From the NCBI GenBank assembly GCA_903813345.2, contig CAIIXF020000004.1, positions 9,372,196 to 9,436,195 of the forward strand: a DNA stretch of 64,000 bases. The letters run 5' to 3'. Shown here piece by piece: positions 33,300-47,000 of the stretch. Both the position numbers and the translations under genes were made by a program. The DNA is from Owenia fusiformis. Its lineage: Eukaryota > Annelida > Polychaeta > Sabellida > Oweniidae. Each line of letters begins with the position of its first letter. The stretch's first letter is position 1. The notes beneath the pieces were generated by a model, which worked only from the letters and a program-made list of their open reading frames with translations, ran no database searches and was not told the origin of the DNA.

Positions 33300-33775
33300 T
33301 GAGTCATTAACGTTGAAAATGTCACCACCTGTCATTTGTTAATGACGCCATTTGTTACAGACCACGAACGCCGAAACCAATCGACGTCCAAAAAAAAGTT
33401 GGAGAATAACAATACATAAAAAGCTAATTTGCAAAACATAACATAGTCAGACTTCCACATTAACTCCAAAAGGGTTAGGGAACATTTACATATGAATGCA
33501 AGGAAGGCTATTATGGACCTCCCCTTTGCACAAAACATTGTGAATGGTCGTTTATGACCACCTGGATTCCTCGGTAGTGCATCAACATATCAGCTAAAAG
33601 AAATCGCAGAAATACATGTATAGTCTCAAACTTTAATTTTCTGTGGACTGCGCTCGGCGGTTGGTGTTCGGCGGTCGGCGTCTGTAATAAATGGAGGTCG
33701 GCATCTGTTATACATCACAGTGATACATGGTAGGTGGTGAAATTTTGCATGTTAATGCCTTTTGATACTTGAGGT
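33300..33775. repeat. Inverted pair of the CTGCCATTTGTTACAG dispersed family
   Basis: A copy at about 33310-33400 (CACCACCTGTCATTTG, TTGTTACAGACC) faces a reversed copy at about 33655-33770 (GGCGTCTGTAATAAATGG, GGTAGGTGGTGAAATTTTGC). With the copy at 34268 this fills most of the ERCC5-TRIM interval. Confidence 0.55.
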
Positions 33776-34267
33776 ACAGTAATAAAACATTCATTAAACT
33801 CATTTTTACATTAAACCCCGGACATTATCTCCAAGTCCATGATCATATGTAATTTTTGTAGTTTTATCACCCGCTTTGTTTTGGTAACTCAAAAAAATAA
33901 TCCTTTAAAAACAAATCATCGAATGTGGCACCCCCTCCGGTGAAGCAATATTACAAAAGCATGTCTTGTAAACTTGAAAGCCTTTGTATAGATGAAAGCA
34001 TAATAAGTAATTCTCTAAATAATTTACACTAATGGTCTTAACCTGAGAAATAGCATTCATCTTGTTTCTATAATAAGTCAACTACCTTGGTTTCGTGACA
34101 ATTGATACTCTGAATACTCGTTTTGCGTTGGAAGTAATACATATACCCTTAGACCCAGCGTCGGAATTACGACGCTCTGACCAAGAACAGTTTCACTCTT
34201 CAGTTATATTTTGTAATAAATCATAAATGGACTGAATATTAAGGCTGTTACAAAAATTAAAACAAGG

Positions 34268-34392
34268 TATAAAGATGCAAAATATCACCGCCTGCCATTT
34301 GTTACATACGGCAATCATCGAACACATAACACTGTCCAAATGTTTGAGACTATAACAATGTGTCACCAATTCTGTTGGTGACATAACAGACG
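34268..34392. repeat. Dispersed repeat family member (CTGCCATTTGTTACAG type)
   Basis: Contains TCACCGCCTGCCATTTGTTAC and ends GTGTCACCAATTCTGTTGGTGAC, the same layout as the copies at 11758 and 17025. Confidence 0.6.
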
Positions 34393-34517
34393 CAAACAAA
34401 CATACAAACTAGAATGATGGCTTTAATATCTTTAACAATATTAATGGATAATCCTTTACCAAAAAGTGATTTTTTAATATTGTTCGATCCTAATGTAATA
34501 CAGTTAGATCTATTGCT

Positions 34518-35645
34518 TCACCAAGAACATGATCTTGAACTCTTATTTTCGGGTACGTCATCATAATTTTCCAAATCAACTCTTCCAACCATAATTTTAC
34601 ACACCTCTCTATGGATCTTCAGTCTGGTTTTCTGTTCAAATTGAACATGTGGTAATTTAGTCCATTCTTTTGACTTTGTATCTATTTCTGTGGCCAAGTT
34701 TGCTAGTTCAGTACTGTGGCCAAAGTCTTTCATTGTCCTTAATCTATTCATACTGGTCTCGATGAGTGCCTTCTGCTTTTCAAGTTGTCTTAGATGAGCT
34801 GATGACATTTTATGACATGCATCTTTTTTCGTATTAATCTCAATGACGGCTTTAGTGTATCTGTCACGTACTATTTGAATAGCTATAGCCAAATCATCTG
34901 TTAGATCACTTATTGCCTCATTAACATCTTTCTCCATTGTGTCATTGTATTCATTCGTATCGTCGATGGCATCATCATAATGTTCCACCAGTTTCTCACC
35001 ATGTTTCAACAGGCCATTGATTTGTTGAATGTTTGTCTTAGCAGCCATATGAATTTCCACACATTCATGCGTAGAATGATTAATGATGTAACATGTAGCG
35101 CAGACGACGCATTTATCAACCTTACAATACACCTGTAGCGGGATTTTATGTGTTGCACAGTATATTTTACGATCTTTCACGGTTTCAATTGCTCCCTGTA
35201 TGTCTCGTGCCTTGTCGCCTGTCAAGACAAAGGTTACGTGATCTTTCAAAAACTCCCGGTGATATGTTTCACATTTCTCACACATGTTTTTATCACAGTC
35301 GGTGCATCTAACAACTGCATCGGTGGTAGAGCTATGGGTGTCTTTACAGATTTTACACTTTGGTTTACACTCAGCAACAATTGACGCGTTGTATACCTCT
35401 AGCAAGTGTTTGACTGTGTAGCTGACTTCGAAGTCTTCCACTCCTTTAGTTGGTACTACGTGTACTTGTGTGCATTCGGGACATTGGACTGTGTCTTTGG
35501 TCTCAGTTTCCATTATAACCAGTTCGCATAGGCAGTCGCAACAGTATGTGTGCATACACGGTAGAGTCCTTGGATTAGTCAGGATTTCAGAACATATATC
35601 ACACGTGATCGTGTCTTTGATTTCTCTTTTAATGTTGGCAGTCAT
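34518..35645 (-). CDS. TRIM-type RING/B-box/coiled-coil protein, 375 aa
   Basis: Probable E3 ubiquitin ligase. RING finger of C3HC4 spacing: C15, C18, C30, H32, C35, C38, C55, C58. A B-box 1-like zinc segment lies near 91-135 (CKPKCKIC, CTDCDKNMCEKC) and a B-box 2 near 158-195 (KIYCATHKIPLQVYC to NHSTH). Residues 200-330 are charged and heptad-like, a likely coiled coil. No NHL, filamin or SPRY domain follows, so it is short for the class. Single exon; the ATG opens the RING region with a normal leader of 14 residues. An ATTAAA lies about 40 bp past the stop. Animals such as molluscs have large, expanded families of intronless TRIM genes like this, often linked to innate responses; the role here is unknown. 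Confidence 0.88.
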   Translation of the reverse strand: MTANIKREIKDTITCDICSEILTNPRTLPCMHTYCCDCLCELVIMETETKDTVQCPECTQVHVVPTKGVEDFEVSYTVKHLLEVYNASIVAECKPKCKICKDTHSSTTDAVVRCTDCDKNMCEKCETYHREFLKDHVTFVLTGDKARDIQGAIETVKDRKIYCATHKIPLQVYCKVDKCVVCATCYIINHSTHECVEIHMAAKTNIQQINGLLKHGEKLVEHYDDAIDDTNEYNDTMEKDVNEAISDLTDDLAIAIQIVRDRYTKAVIEINTKKDACHKMSSAHLRQLEKQKALIETSMNRLRTMKDFGHSTELANLATEIDTKSKEWTKLPHVQFEQKTRLKIHREVCKIMVGRVDLENYDDVPENKSSRSCSW

Positions 35646-38070
35646 TTGTTCTTATTCTTATCTTATATGTGAGCACAGATGTCAATGTGTCTCATTTGTT
35701 GATGAAAGCAATGTTATCGAACTCCTGATATATGGCCAAAGTTTTCAATTTAATTTCGCCTGCTTGTCAGTCTTTTTCAAGCCCCGACATAGTTCTTAAC
35801 AATCCATATGCAGTGTTTCTATTGGCGAATCTAAGTATTTTATTGGTTCAATTTTTCAAATCTCGGTTTGGTCAAGTCTGAGATTGCGTTTTCATTTGTT
35901 TCGAAGTGTGTCCGAGTCTAACACTATGTCTTTGTTTGTACATATTTCCATCGGCTGACTTGAGTATTTCAATAATTCAATTTTCCAAATCTGACAGTTT
36001 ACCATTCCATTTATCAATTTTCAATTCTGTTTTTGCATTCGTATAGATGACTTGTGTCTCGAACGCGACGTAACATTTCTTGTGCAGCCGGCAATGATAA
36101 CTTTAAAATCACTAAATTGTTCGGAATCAAAATATTAAACATTCCATATGTTGTTTTTATAGGCAAAAAGGTGTTGCGGTGTTTATTGATGCGCTATTTG
36201 TAATTAAAAGCACAGTTAATATTTTTGTATATCTGTCATCTTGACATGAGTATTTATACGCATCTTGGTTTTATTAAGAGAGGACACAATATAGTCGTTT
36301 CATCTTTGTTACTATAGAAATGAAAAATGGATAAGTCATACTCAGAAGAAACCTTCGTAGCATAAAGGTTTTTATGTCTTATATGTGCATGTGAATACCT
36401 CTCAAAACGATCAATTGTTATATATACTTATGAACATTAACTTAAATCAAACAGCTAGTTGTAAATATTTTACCAACCTAGTTAGGACGAGAATTGTGCT
36501 TTTGATGTTAACATTTTGTTCAATTATGATGATATCATAATTGAACAAACGTATATGTTTGAATTCTAAGTATGATTATTAGACTAGAAGAACTTTGATT
36601 TTCAATTTTTTCTTGTATTCAATTTTCCTACGATTTTAAAGTTTTCTGCAAGAGAGGTAAATTCCCATTGACACAAAGTCACAGGGTCTTAAGATCTTTA
36701 AAGCTATTTAGCTCATTTAGGAATCGCAATGGCAAGGACATGAAGGATAAATCACAATCGTCATGCCACTCGGGAGGATATCATATCATCCCTCACGATA
36801 AACCCAGTATGCAATCCCTCCCTAGGTATAACATCTATGAATGTACTATATATTAAATAATATGAAATAGTTCACGGCCACTGAAGAAACATACCACGTA
36901 CACTGTACGGACTTATCAAATTTCGGTTAGACCACTTTAGAATTCAGACTGAAGTGCCAGCCTCTTGTTGTTGCTAGGGCTCAGGGAGAATTATACGGGA
37001 ATTAAATTGAAGTACAATGCACAATGATATTATAATATAAACGGCTCACTTTACATTTTGTTGTTCGATAATCAAATTTTCATCCTGTATGGTGTTTAAT
37101 AATGGTTTTTAATTTAAGCTTAACGAGATACGACAATTTTGGATTAACCCCCCGTACATGTTCTAGATTAATTGCAATTTAAGTTGTATTTATTAATAGA
37201 GTTTAAGAAATATAGGGTTAATATCTAAGGTTGTTATTTCTTCATGTAATAAACAATGTTCTTGTAGTGCTTTCATAGGCACCTAGACATTTATTTTGCG
37301 TTTGAAATTATTGTGTTATATAGTATCAAAAGGGTACTTATTGCAGTTAACTGGTTATGGTTACACACTTCCTATTTTGTTTCTTGAGAAAATATTCCGA
37401 AGCCTTACGCATGTGTGTTTTTAGAAAAACTTTAAATGATTATGATTTTGATTTTTTAACAACGTAAAGGTCAGAACTGTTTATATAAAGATCAAACGTT
37501 GAAGTTGGATACCACAGAAACGTTTAAACCAGAACAGCTAACTGAAATAGAAGCGCCGTGATAAGGAAAAAGTAAGATAAAACAAATAAATATAATATAC
37601 GTGAGCCATTATGGATACCTATTAATTTCAACAACATGTACACGATTTTCTTTTCAAGGTAAGATTTAAGTACAATTGAAGTAACTGTTTTTATCATTTT
37701 GTATTTAGGAATGAAACACACGTACGGATAAGATAGACTTGAGTTAGATGAAGTTAGATCTGTAAATATTTGAAATGTGTTCTTTGTTTTATTCAACCCT
37801 TGTTATTGAAAATCATAATTCCTAATAATTATTTGTCTTTTACACTGTTGTCCTTTGACACAACCAATTGTTTTAATTATAAAGTAACATTTTCTGGTTG
37901 CAGAGGGGTAGTTCTAACCCAGTCATGATCATGTCATAGACAAGAGGTTGATTGAGGAACAAAACCGATTATAGACTGGAGCCAGATTTTGTGGAAAAGC
38001 ATATTGTAGAAGCACAGCTCTGAAAATACAAACTTAGGAAATACATTTTGGGGAAATACAAATTGCCGCC
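35646..38070. other. Gene-free stretch with one perfect hairpin
   Basis: AT-rich sequence between the TRIM gene and the EF-hand gene. It should contain both 5' ends. TTTCTGGTTGCAG near 37904 could be an acceptor for a non-coding exon of the EF-hand gene. No TATA box recognised. Confidence 0.4.
36515..36549. repeat. Perfect 16-bp hairpin with 3-nt loop
   Basis: TTTGTTCAATTATGAT, loop GAT, then the exact complement. About 870 bp upstream of the TRIM start codon. Confidence 0.75.
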
Positions 38071-41000
38071 ATGACGGAAGAGACCGAGGTAAGTGAGAAT
38101 AAGGGAATAATGGTAGACTTGGAGAATTGGTTAAATAAAACAAAAACTATGTTATTTTCAGATAAATTTTTCAGACATTTCCAAACTATTGTAATTAAGG
38201 AACAAAATTAAGAATCGTTGATTATGCCATAATATGGAAATGAAATGAAATAAAATAAAAATGAAAATAATCAAACATTAACATGCTATAACACGATATC
38301 AAATGGAAACTGATCCAAACTTATTGAGGGGAGTGTACCATTTCCTAGTAGTTGGGTTTGTTTGTTAGTGTCGAAGATTATAATTAAATAACTTAAAAGT
38401 TGAAATACGTTTTGCATAATACGATTTCGATTTTCAAAATATTAATGTACTGTTTTTAGTATGCGTACTGCGTAGTGTTTCCCGTCAACTTAGAATTGCA
38501 CTGTGATGATTTTATTTCACGTCCTAGTTTAACTTATTTAAGTCAAAACCAATCCAAAATAACCTTGTCATTCTAGCTTTAGTTTAATTGAGAACTGACT
38601 CAATATATTCTGCTCCCTGACATTAACTCACAACTTAGTTGAATACTTAATTTAAACCATGATGGTGGATGGAGGCAGGGAGCCGGGGAGTGCTGAATAA
38701 ATAAGGGTTATGTATTGGGAGGTTTTGGATATGGGGTTTATCCAGAGGGAGATATGCATATCTACATGAGGAACCGTATGGACCAAATTGTTTAAGCGGG
38801 AAGATATGCCCTACAGCGGGAGATATGGCGGTTCTGGATATGCAAACTACAAAATCAGGATACGGGGTATATCTTACTAACTTATCTTCCTAAAACTGTA
38901 CTAGGCATAGGATAAAGGGTATTATTAACACCTTTTGTTAATTTTTCATGTGGATTTTCAATTATTTGGACAGAATTAACAATAGACTGTTGTCCATCTC
39001 AATTGGTATTTCTCACTTAATTGGAGATAATAAATCTGAGAAACACGCATGCAAGGCTTGAATCAACACCATCAAGACAATTTATTCTATCTAATCAGGC
39101 TATATTGTAATTAAATTGCCAACGTTATTTTAAGTCGGTAACCTGTAATTAAAGAAAAACACATGAAATCAGTTATAAAGTACGTCAACCGATGAATATT
39201 GTGGAAATTCTTAACCTGGACCTTTCACATCATTTGAGCTATTTTGGAAAATATTCTAGGTTCCATTAAGGACACTGCCATGGGAATTTATAAATGATAC
39301 TGTTCTCCTACAGTTCTAAAGCGGTGTTTTTCAGGTGTTTAAGCCAGTTTGTTTGTTGTTTTCTACGGCAAAATCTGATTCTACTTTTATTATGAAGATT
39401 ATATTATTAAGAAAGATATGTTTGGTTTTTTAAGCAGTCTTCATTAATGAGTTGAAAAGTAAAATGTGTCTATGAGGATTGTATCGGCAGAAAGTGAACA
39501 TTGACATTAACTTATTTCTTGTTTCTATATCAGTAATTCTAGCCATTTTTCATTGTTAATTTTCGACGGAAATCTCTGATTGTACCCATTTAATATTTAT
39601 GTATTATATATTTTACAGAGGCAGCTAAAGATGGCAAAGCTGGCGTATACACAGAACAATATAACTGAGTTAAAGACTGGAGTGTTGATGTTGTTCGAGC
39701 AATTCAGCACAATAATGGGAGCCACAGAGAAAAGCATCGAATGCAAGGACATGCTCAAGCGATTTGACAATGTGGTAAGCGATATTCTATGCAAAGCAGG
39801 CCCCCGGACAGGCCCGTAGCCGGGTGGGGGTGGGGGGAGGAGGGTCAGCATGGTCAATAATGCGACGATATGTTGAAAATGGGATGTTCAAATTGATGAT
39901 AACAATACTCCCAGGATATATCATGAAATACTGTGATCTGATGCCTATTGTAATCTGGTTTTATTTGGCACCATTCATTGATCTCTCATCGTAAAATAAA
40001 CGTATTTTAAACAAAACATATCAGACCTATCTTAACAGTTCTCTTGTCTTGCATGCCATAGTGGACACAATGAATTAATTTATCACACATATCATGTTAT
40101 AGGACCATAAAGTGTGGACCTCAATCCGAGATAAATACGTCCACGATGAGTTTTACGAATATCATAGGGGGAATTTCACAAGCGAGGAACTCAAAGATCC
40201 AGCTAAAGTGCTGTTCGATTTCACCAACGAGATGCATTTGGTAAAGGACGCAGTAGTGCAGAAAATCGAGGTGGGCGACGCATCTTATTTTGATACATTA
40301 ATACTTGCATAAATTTTCCCCATGATAAACGCTATACCAAAGCTGAAAATTACACATCATTTTATAAAAGGATTTATTTGCAAGAATATTTAAAAAATGA
40401 TTATTTTTGATTTCAGGACTGTATGAACAAGGAATACCAATTGAATCAAGAAATCAAAGGCCTTCAAGGTGAGCGAATCGCATAAAATGTCATGACAAAA
40501 CAACAACATCATTCTAGATTTCAAAATTTCCAAATTTCAAATTTATCATTAATAAAGTCAAAACAGAACTCAGTAATCCTAGTTCAAAACTTTTCCAAAA
40601 TCAAACATGTCTTTTTACCTTCTATTTTGTCGTTTACTGTTAACTACCTTAAGACCTTAAGTCAAAATTGTGAAATATTTTTAGATGATCTGTGGAAAGT
40701 CAAGAATGACAATACGAACATGCAAGTACAGAAGAACGCCGATAGGGCAGAGATGAACGTATCCAAGGCAACGACGGGTCACTACGAGAAACTGATCAAT
40801 GAAAAGAATGAACAAATTGCTCAGTAAGTTAAAACAGTCTGTAAACAATAGGGAGTTTAAGCTTGCAATGTTTTTCACAACCTAAAAGTGAACGGAAAAT
40901 ATTTAAGCGGTGTATGAGCGATTGGTCATACGTATGGCGTTTCGATTTTATATACAAGCTTAAACTCCCTATTGATAACAGACAAGGGTGAAAATATGAA

Positions 41001-44000
41001 ATATCAATAAAATATCAGTAATTGTAAAATTCAAAATTCTTTCCGATTCAAACATTTAATTTGCATATTGAGTGAGAAAATAATTAATCAAAGCTAATTT
41101 GATTTGATTTACCCAAAAAACAGTTGTAATCTAACTATGATATTTGACATATTGTAATATAGATATCTGACTAAGAAAATGCATTTTTCATCTGTCTAGG
41201 TTAAAAAGAGAAAATACAGTGCAATTATGGGCTAAAGAAAAAGAAAAGATTTTACATGATGCAAATATGAAGTAAGTACAAGTATTGTAACAATACATTG
41301 GGTTTACCTAATGTTGAGCTAATGATAACATCAGACAGAATATAAGGTAAGCTATTTTAGAGCATTTTTAGAGATGCTATATTTTGTTGCGTTTTTTGCA
41401 ATATCATATTTTGGTGTAATTTTATATTTTAGAGCAACTAAACTCGAAAGTGAAATCTTACAACTAAAAACAGAAAACCTCGATATGAAAGTAAGAATGC
41501 AGAAAAAAATAAATGTAAGTTATTTTCTAATTAATTTAAACATATCATGGGTATTATATTGTTTGCAATTTTTTCTTTGGAAACACTTTTGTAAAGTTTG
41601 AATAGATATTTTACAATTCTATAATAGAAATTGCAAGTTTATTTATATATACAAGGTGACCTAAAAAATGCAATCGTCTAAAAATTCAAAGGTTGTATTT
41701 TTGTCACCCTGTATTTTATCTTCCATGTACTTCCTGCCTTCAAAATACACATACCCTACTATTGATTGCAAGTGTCAAGTACACTGTAGCCCTCTATGAA
41801 TTAACATTGATCATTTAACAGTGTGCCGTTCTTCCAACTGTAAAGCAGTACAAAGCCAATTGTTTTGTATTATATTATAATTTATCATTTTGTACTGTAC
41901 GGACCGGTACGGTATGGTGCTGTACTGTACCGTACTGTACCATACCATACCGTACCGTACTGTACTGAATTGTTTTGTAGTATTGTATTATACTAGTGTT
42001 TAGTATTGCATGGTATTGTTTTGTATTGTATTGCATTATTTGGTCTTAAAATGTATAATATTCATATTTACATAACTTATATATTTATATATACATAATC
42101 TTATATTTACATTAGATGAAAGTGAAAGATCCTGTATATTTTCAGGAATTAGAAGATTCAAACCGGATGATGAAAATGAAATCAGAAATGAGAATCGGAC
42201 CTTCTAAAACAGAGAAAAAATCGGAAACGGATCAATTAAAGAATAAGCTCCACTATATGGAGAGAGATGTTAATAAGATGGAAAATGAGCTTGCAAATCA
42301 ACAAAAATACTACATTGGCATATCTAATGGTCTACGTGTAGATCACAAGTAAGTTTAATCAAGTTTTGATAAAGGTCACAATTACTTGTAATGTCAGTCC
42401 ATTGTTTTTCAAGGCCTTTCATTGTTTGTAATCGTTTTACATTGATCATAATCATTTTTATTGTTTTTTATATTGACCAATAGTTTGTTAAGATGTGAAT
42501 TGTTTGCCTGTTTGCTATTGCTATTACCTGCATCAATTTTCTGTTTTTCTTATTCAACGTTTGGATTCTTTTGAATTCCATATTGTTAATGTTTAACCAT
42601 AGTTTGTAACGATTTACTGTTTGTAATTGTACAAAAACAATTGTTTAAAACTTTTACCCATTCGTTAGCCATTCTTTATCATCTTGATTGATTAATTGTT
42701 TAGAAAAGTATTGTTAGTCAAAGTATCTCATTTTTTGCTCCAATTCTCTTAAATTTGTTGGGTTCACAATTATTCAAATGACAAATATAAGAACTATATT
42801 ATCTGTGTTTTTTCTCATATGTTTGCAGAAAAAATATGGAAGCCTTGACAGCAAATGAATCCCGTTGTCCAGATGTTCTAGTGATGAGCGAATTAAAGAA
42901 CTATCAAGCGAATTTAGAAAAACTTTATATTGCTGTACAGGAGGGACGGTTGAATGAATTCAGAGCTGACTTACCCGAGCATTACATAGCTACAAATGTG
43001 GTAGGTTGATTTTAATCAATACTTGCATTTCAGAAGTTCGACCCTCGGTCCAAGATTTGACTATGTCGACCGGTGAAATGAGGATATACATATTGACACC
43101 CCCAACTAAGTACAAACTCGTTATTTACCCTCCCTGGACTAGGGCTGATAATAACCACTATATCCCGTCACTATGACTCCACCTATTGCTCAAGTTGATA
43201 CAGTAAAATACAAGCTTTCTAAATTATAGCACTTGTAATGTAACCCGGTAACATATCTCGCAAAGTGATGATGATAGAAAATATTTAATAGTTTTCCCCG
43301 ACATACCATTAGAAGTTTGACACATTGTTATTATATAGCTATAGCCTCCAACTTATTTTCGACGGAATTCGGCCTGTCACCAGTCGGCGTATGTAATAAC
43401 ACATGACAAGTGGCGACATTTTGCAAAATGCCTTGTTAAAATTGTTAGTATTAGTAACATAATGGTAAGAAGTATCTATATTATATAATGTATTGTAAAA
43501 TAGTATTTGTATACAAATAGTACAAATAGTATTTCTATAATTAATCAAACTAATGATTAATCTATGTTTAATAATCATTTTCACTTTTAGGATGTGAAAA
43601 AATCCCCGGTAAAGATGTTCTCAAAATTATATATTGAAAATACGTAAGTTGGTTTAATTCACTTTAAATATCTTCAACCCAAGATTATGCTAATGTAAGG
43701 CCATATATGACTTTGGATTGGATCTGAATATTGACTATGTATGGAAGACTTGAAGACTACATGTTCATTGTGTTGATTCTGGGTTAGGAGAGCTTGTAGA
43801 CAACATGTTGATTATAATCAAGTTAACCGCACGTTTACTAATCTTTACTTAAATTAATTACTAATCTTAGCCTAAATAAAGCTGAAGAGATGATTTTTAT
43901 CTGCAACCATCTTTGAAAAGTTGATAATTATTTGAGTTTTGGGCCTTGACTCATGTTTAGAATTTATAGGTGAAAGTTAGGAATAGAAACAGTTTCTTCC

Positions 44001-47000
44001 CTCACGGTTTACTAATCTTTACTTAAATTACTAACTAATCTCAGCCTAACTAAAGCTGAAGAAATGCTTTTTTATTTGCACCCATCTTTGAAAAGTTGAT
44101 AATTATTTGAGTTATGAAATAACTCTCTACCTCGTGTTGACTATCACAAACATCTCGGCTTAACACTTGACAAACATTTATCATTCGAGCAACATATAAA
44201 TGAACTATACAAAAAAGTTGAAAAGCACTTAAACCCACTCAGATCACTCCAAAAGAAATTAGGAGGTAGACACTTGGAACTAATTTTCAAGTCATTTGTT
44301 CTCCCGATTTTTGACTATTGTGATATCCTCTACTCATGCGCAAACTTATCAAAATTAAAATTAATTGATCAGCTTTATTATAAGGCAGCCTGCATATGCT
44401 CTGGAGTCATTCATGGTACATCATGTACTAAAGTTTTGAACTGTTTAAATTGGACATCATTAGCAGAAAGACGCAAATATCACCGCAATATTCTTGTATT
44501 TAGATCGCAGAATAATTTGTTACCATCATATGTTTCAAGTATTTTCCAAAGATTTCGTAGACATCATACAGTTAATGTTCGACGAATTGCTCCTTTCCAA
44601 ATCCCAACAAAAATTACATCATTTTCACATCGATCCTGTATTTTACAAGCTATGATAGATTGGAATACCCTTTCAAAGCCCCTCATAGAAGCTGAAAATT
44701 TAAGTATATTTAAGTCAAGGGCAAAGAAAGAGTTATCTAATTCAATTATTCGATCCTCTGAACTTAATATTTCAAGAAATCAAGAAATTATACTTAACAA
44801 GGTTCGTTGTGACTTAATTTTTAAGTCCCATCTATACTCTCATAATTTTACAAACGTTACTTCACCTGCATGTTCTTGTGGCCATGCAAATGAAACAACA
44901 ATTCATGTCATTTTTTCCTGTATTCTCCGTGCTCCATTCTTAGAAGAGTTGGAAAACAATTTAGCTTTTCTTAATTTTGGTTATTCTCAATTCAAACACA
45001 AGAGGGACAAAGTAGAATTATTTCTTTATGGGGATTCAAACTTAACTAAATCCACTAATTTGAAAATTCTCAAGCTCACTGCATCATTTTTAGAAAAATG
45101 TGCAAATGTGTAGGTTTCCCTGCCACCACTCACTTCACTCTTGAGTCCATATTTAAATTTTTCTTTTTTCTTCACCCTGCAATTATAAATCAAGTGGCTG
45201 ATAATGCCTTCAGCAAAGCCACTACAAGTGTATAATGTTTATGTACTTTATGTATTTGTAAAATAAATTCTATGAATAAAAAAAAAAAAAAAGTTATGGG
45301 CCTTGACTCATTTTTAGATTCTATAGGTGAAAGTTAGGAATAGAAACAGTTTCTTCTCTAATGTCCTTGGAAGCTCAGTTAGTTTATTTCAAATGGACGC
45401 AAAAATGGTAAGATTCGTTAACAGAAGCTCCAGACCTGTATATATCGATTTGCATTTTGTGTAATATTCAGGGAACAGACTAAGTTTCAACCTATAAAAG
45501 GTGACATCTCAACAAAGAAGAATCTCAGAGAAGAAGATGAATCAGACAGTGATGATGATGATGACGTTGGTCTTAAAAAGAGACTGAATCTCCCAGGTTT
45601 GACTTTGATATTTGTTTGTTTGGACTGAGGTTTTTAACGCATTTAAAAAGTGATATAAAGCCGTCGTTTTGTGTTGCTGGCTGGGTTAGCGCTACTTGAA
45701 TCTTGTCATCAAAATTCGTTAAATTTGTTAGGATATGCAAGAACATACTAGTGCCAAGATCTGATAAGGTTTGGGCATGTTTGGCGAATTAAATCCATGT
45801 TTCTCATAAGATTGCGATATTCACCACCATGTGTATTCAGTCGATATGTTATGACATGCGCAAAGCTCTATTTAGTGATATTTTCATTCATGGCGGCGAA
45901 TCCGATGTCTGACGACCCTTACAAAGAATCTAGGCAGTGTGCATTTTTACCTCCTGTGAAATAACCAGTGGAATTTAGTAGTTGTTTGGAGTTTTATTAG
46001 CATTCGGCAACATAATTCTATGTGATGTGGTGTTAAAATGTCAGCAGAAATACGAGTGAATTAGATTTTTCGAAAACCTGTCTCCTGCTAAGAGTGTAAA
46101 AACTTGTATTAACATGCTCAAAAGTGCCAATGTGCACATCAATGTCAAGCTAAATCAATGTTGTGTCTAAAACAGGTACCTGATCTACTCAAAACAGCTT
46201 GTCATTCATGTATACACGCTTAGATCTGAATCTTGGAATTTCGTTCGAGAGCTATTTATGTTTGCTCCGGCCTTCGTCATAAGTATTCATCAGACTTCAC
46301 GCATGCTCAGGAGAAAACCATCAACCAATAACGTTTATAAATTAATTTTACGCATGCGCCTTACAATGTTGTGTATATTGATTTTGTACTAAATCTTGTT
46401 AATATTTATGGCAGTTTGTGCCATTTGGAAATAAAATACCTTAATTGTTTTTCATGTACTTTCATTGAACTTTTGTTTTGCCTGTGTGAAACATTTATTT
46501 TTTGCTGAAAAACATAACATAATCACAAATTCATTCATTCATGGTGAAAACAATGTGATTTTTCCAGATAACCCAACTATGATCAACAAAAACGGAAGCA
46601 TCAACATGATAAATGCGATGAAGTACTTTCCACACATGTCAGCATCTTTTATTAAAGAGCAATACCAACAGTTTAAACTCTATGACGAAGATGGCAATGG
46701 AAAATTAGATCTCACCGAGGTTAGTACATCAGAGTGCAATACCATAAGATTGAACTCAATGATGAGGGCGACAAGATAAAGTTAGATACAACTAAATGAT
46801 AAATCTCTTAGACAGAGTATACAATTCTTGGGTGGCGTTAGAGTTGATGATATGGCGCATTGTAAAATTTGTATCTGGGGGGAAACTTCAACGACAAAAC
46901 ATGATGAATTAGAATTAAATTGGTCAGAAATAAGTCATACTCGTCTGGTACATTGACTCTTGTTAAGGATTTATTGGGAATTTCCAAGTATGAGGTAAAC

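Noticed and set aside
35148-35799. Plus-strand ORFs opposite the TRIM gene
   Set aside because: Antisense shadows of the RING/B-box coding sequence.
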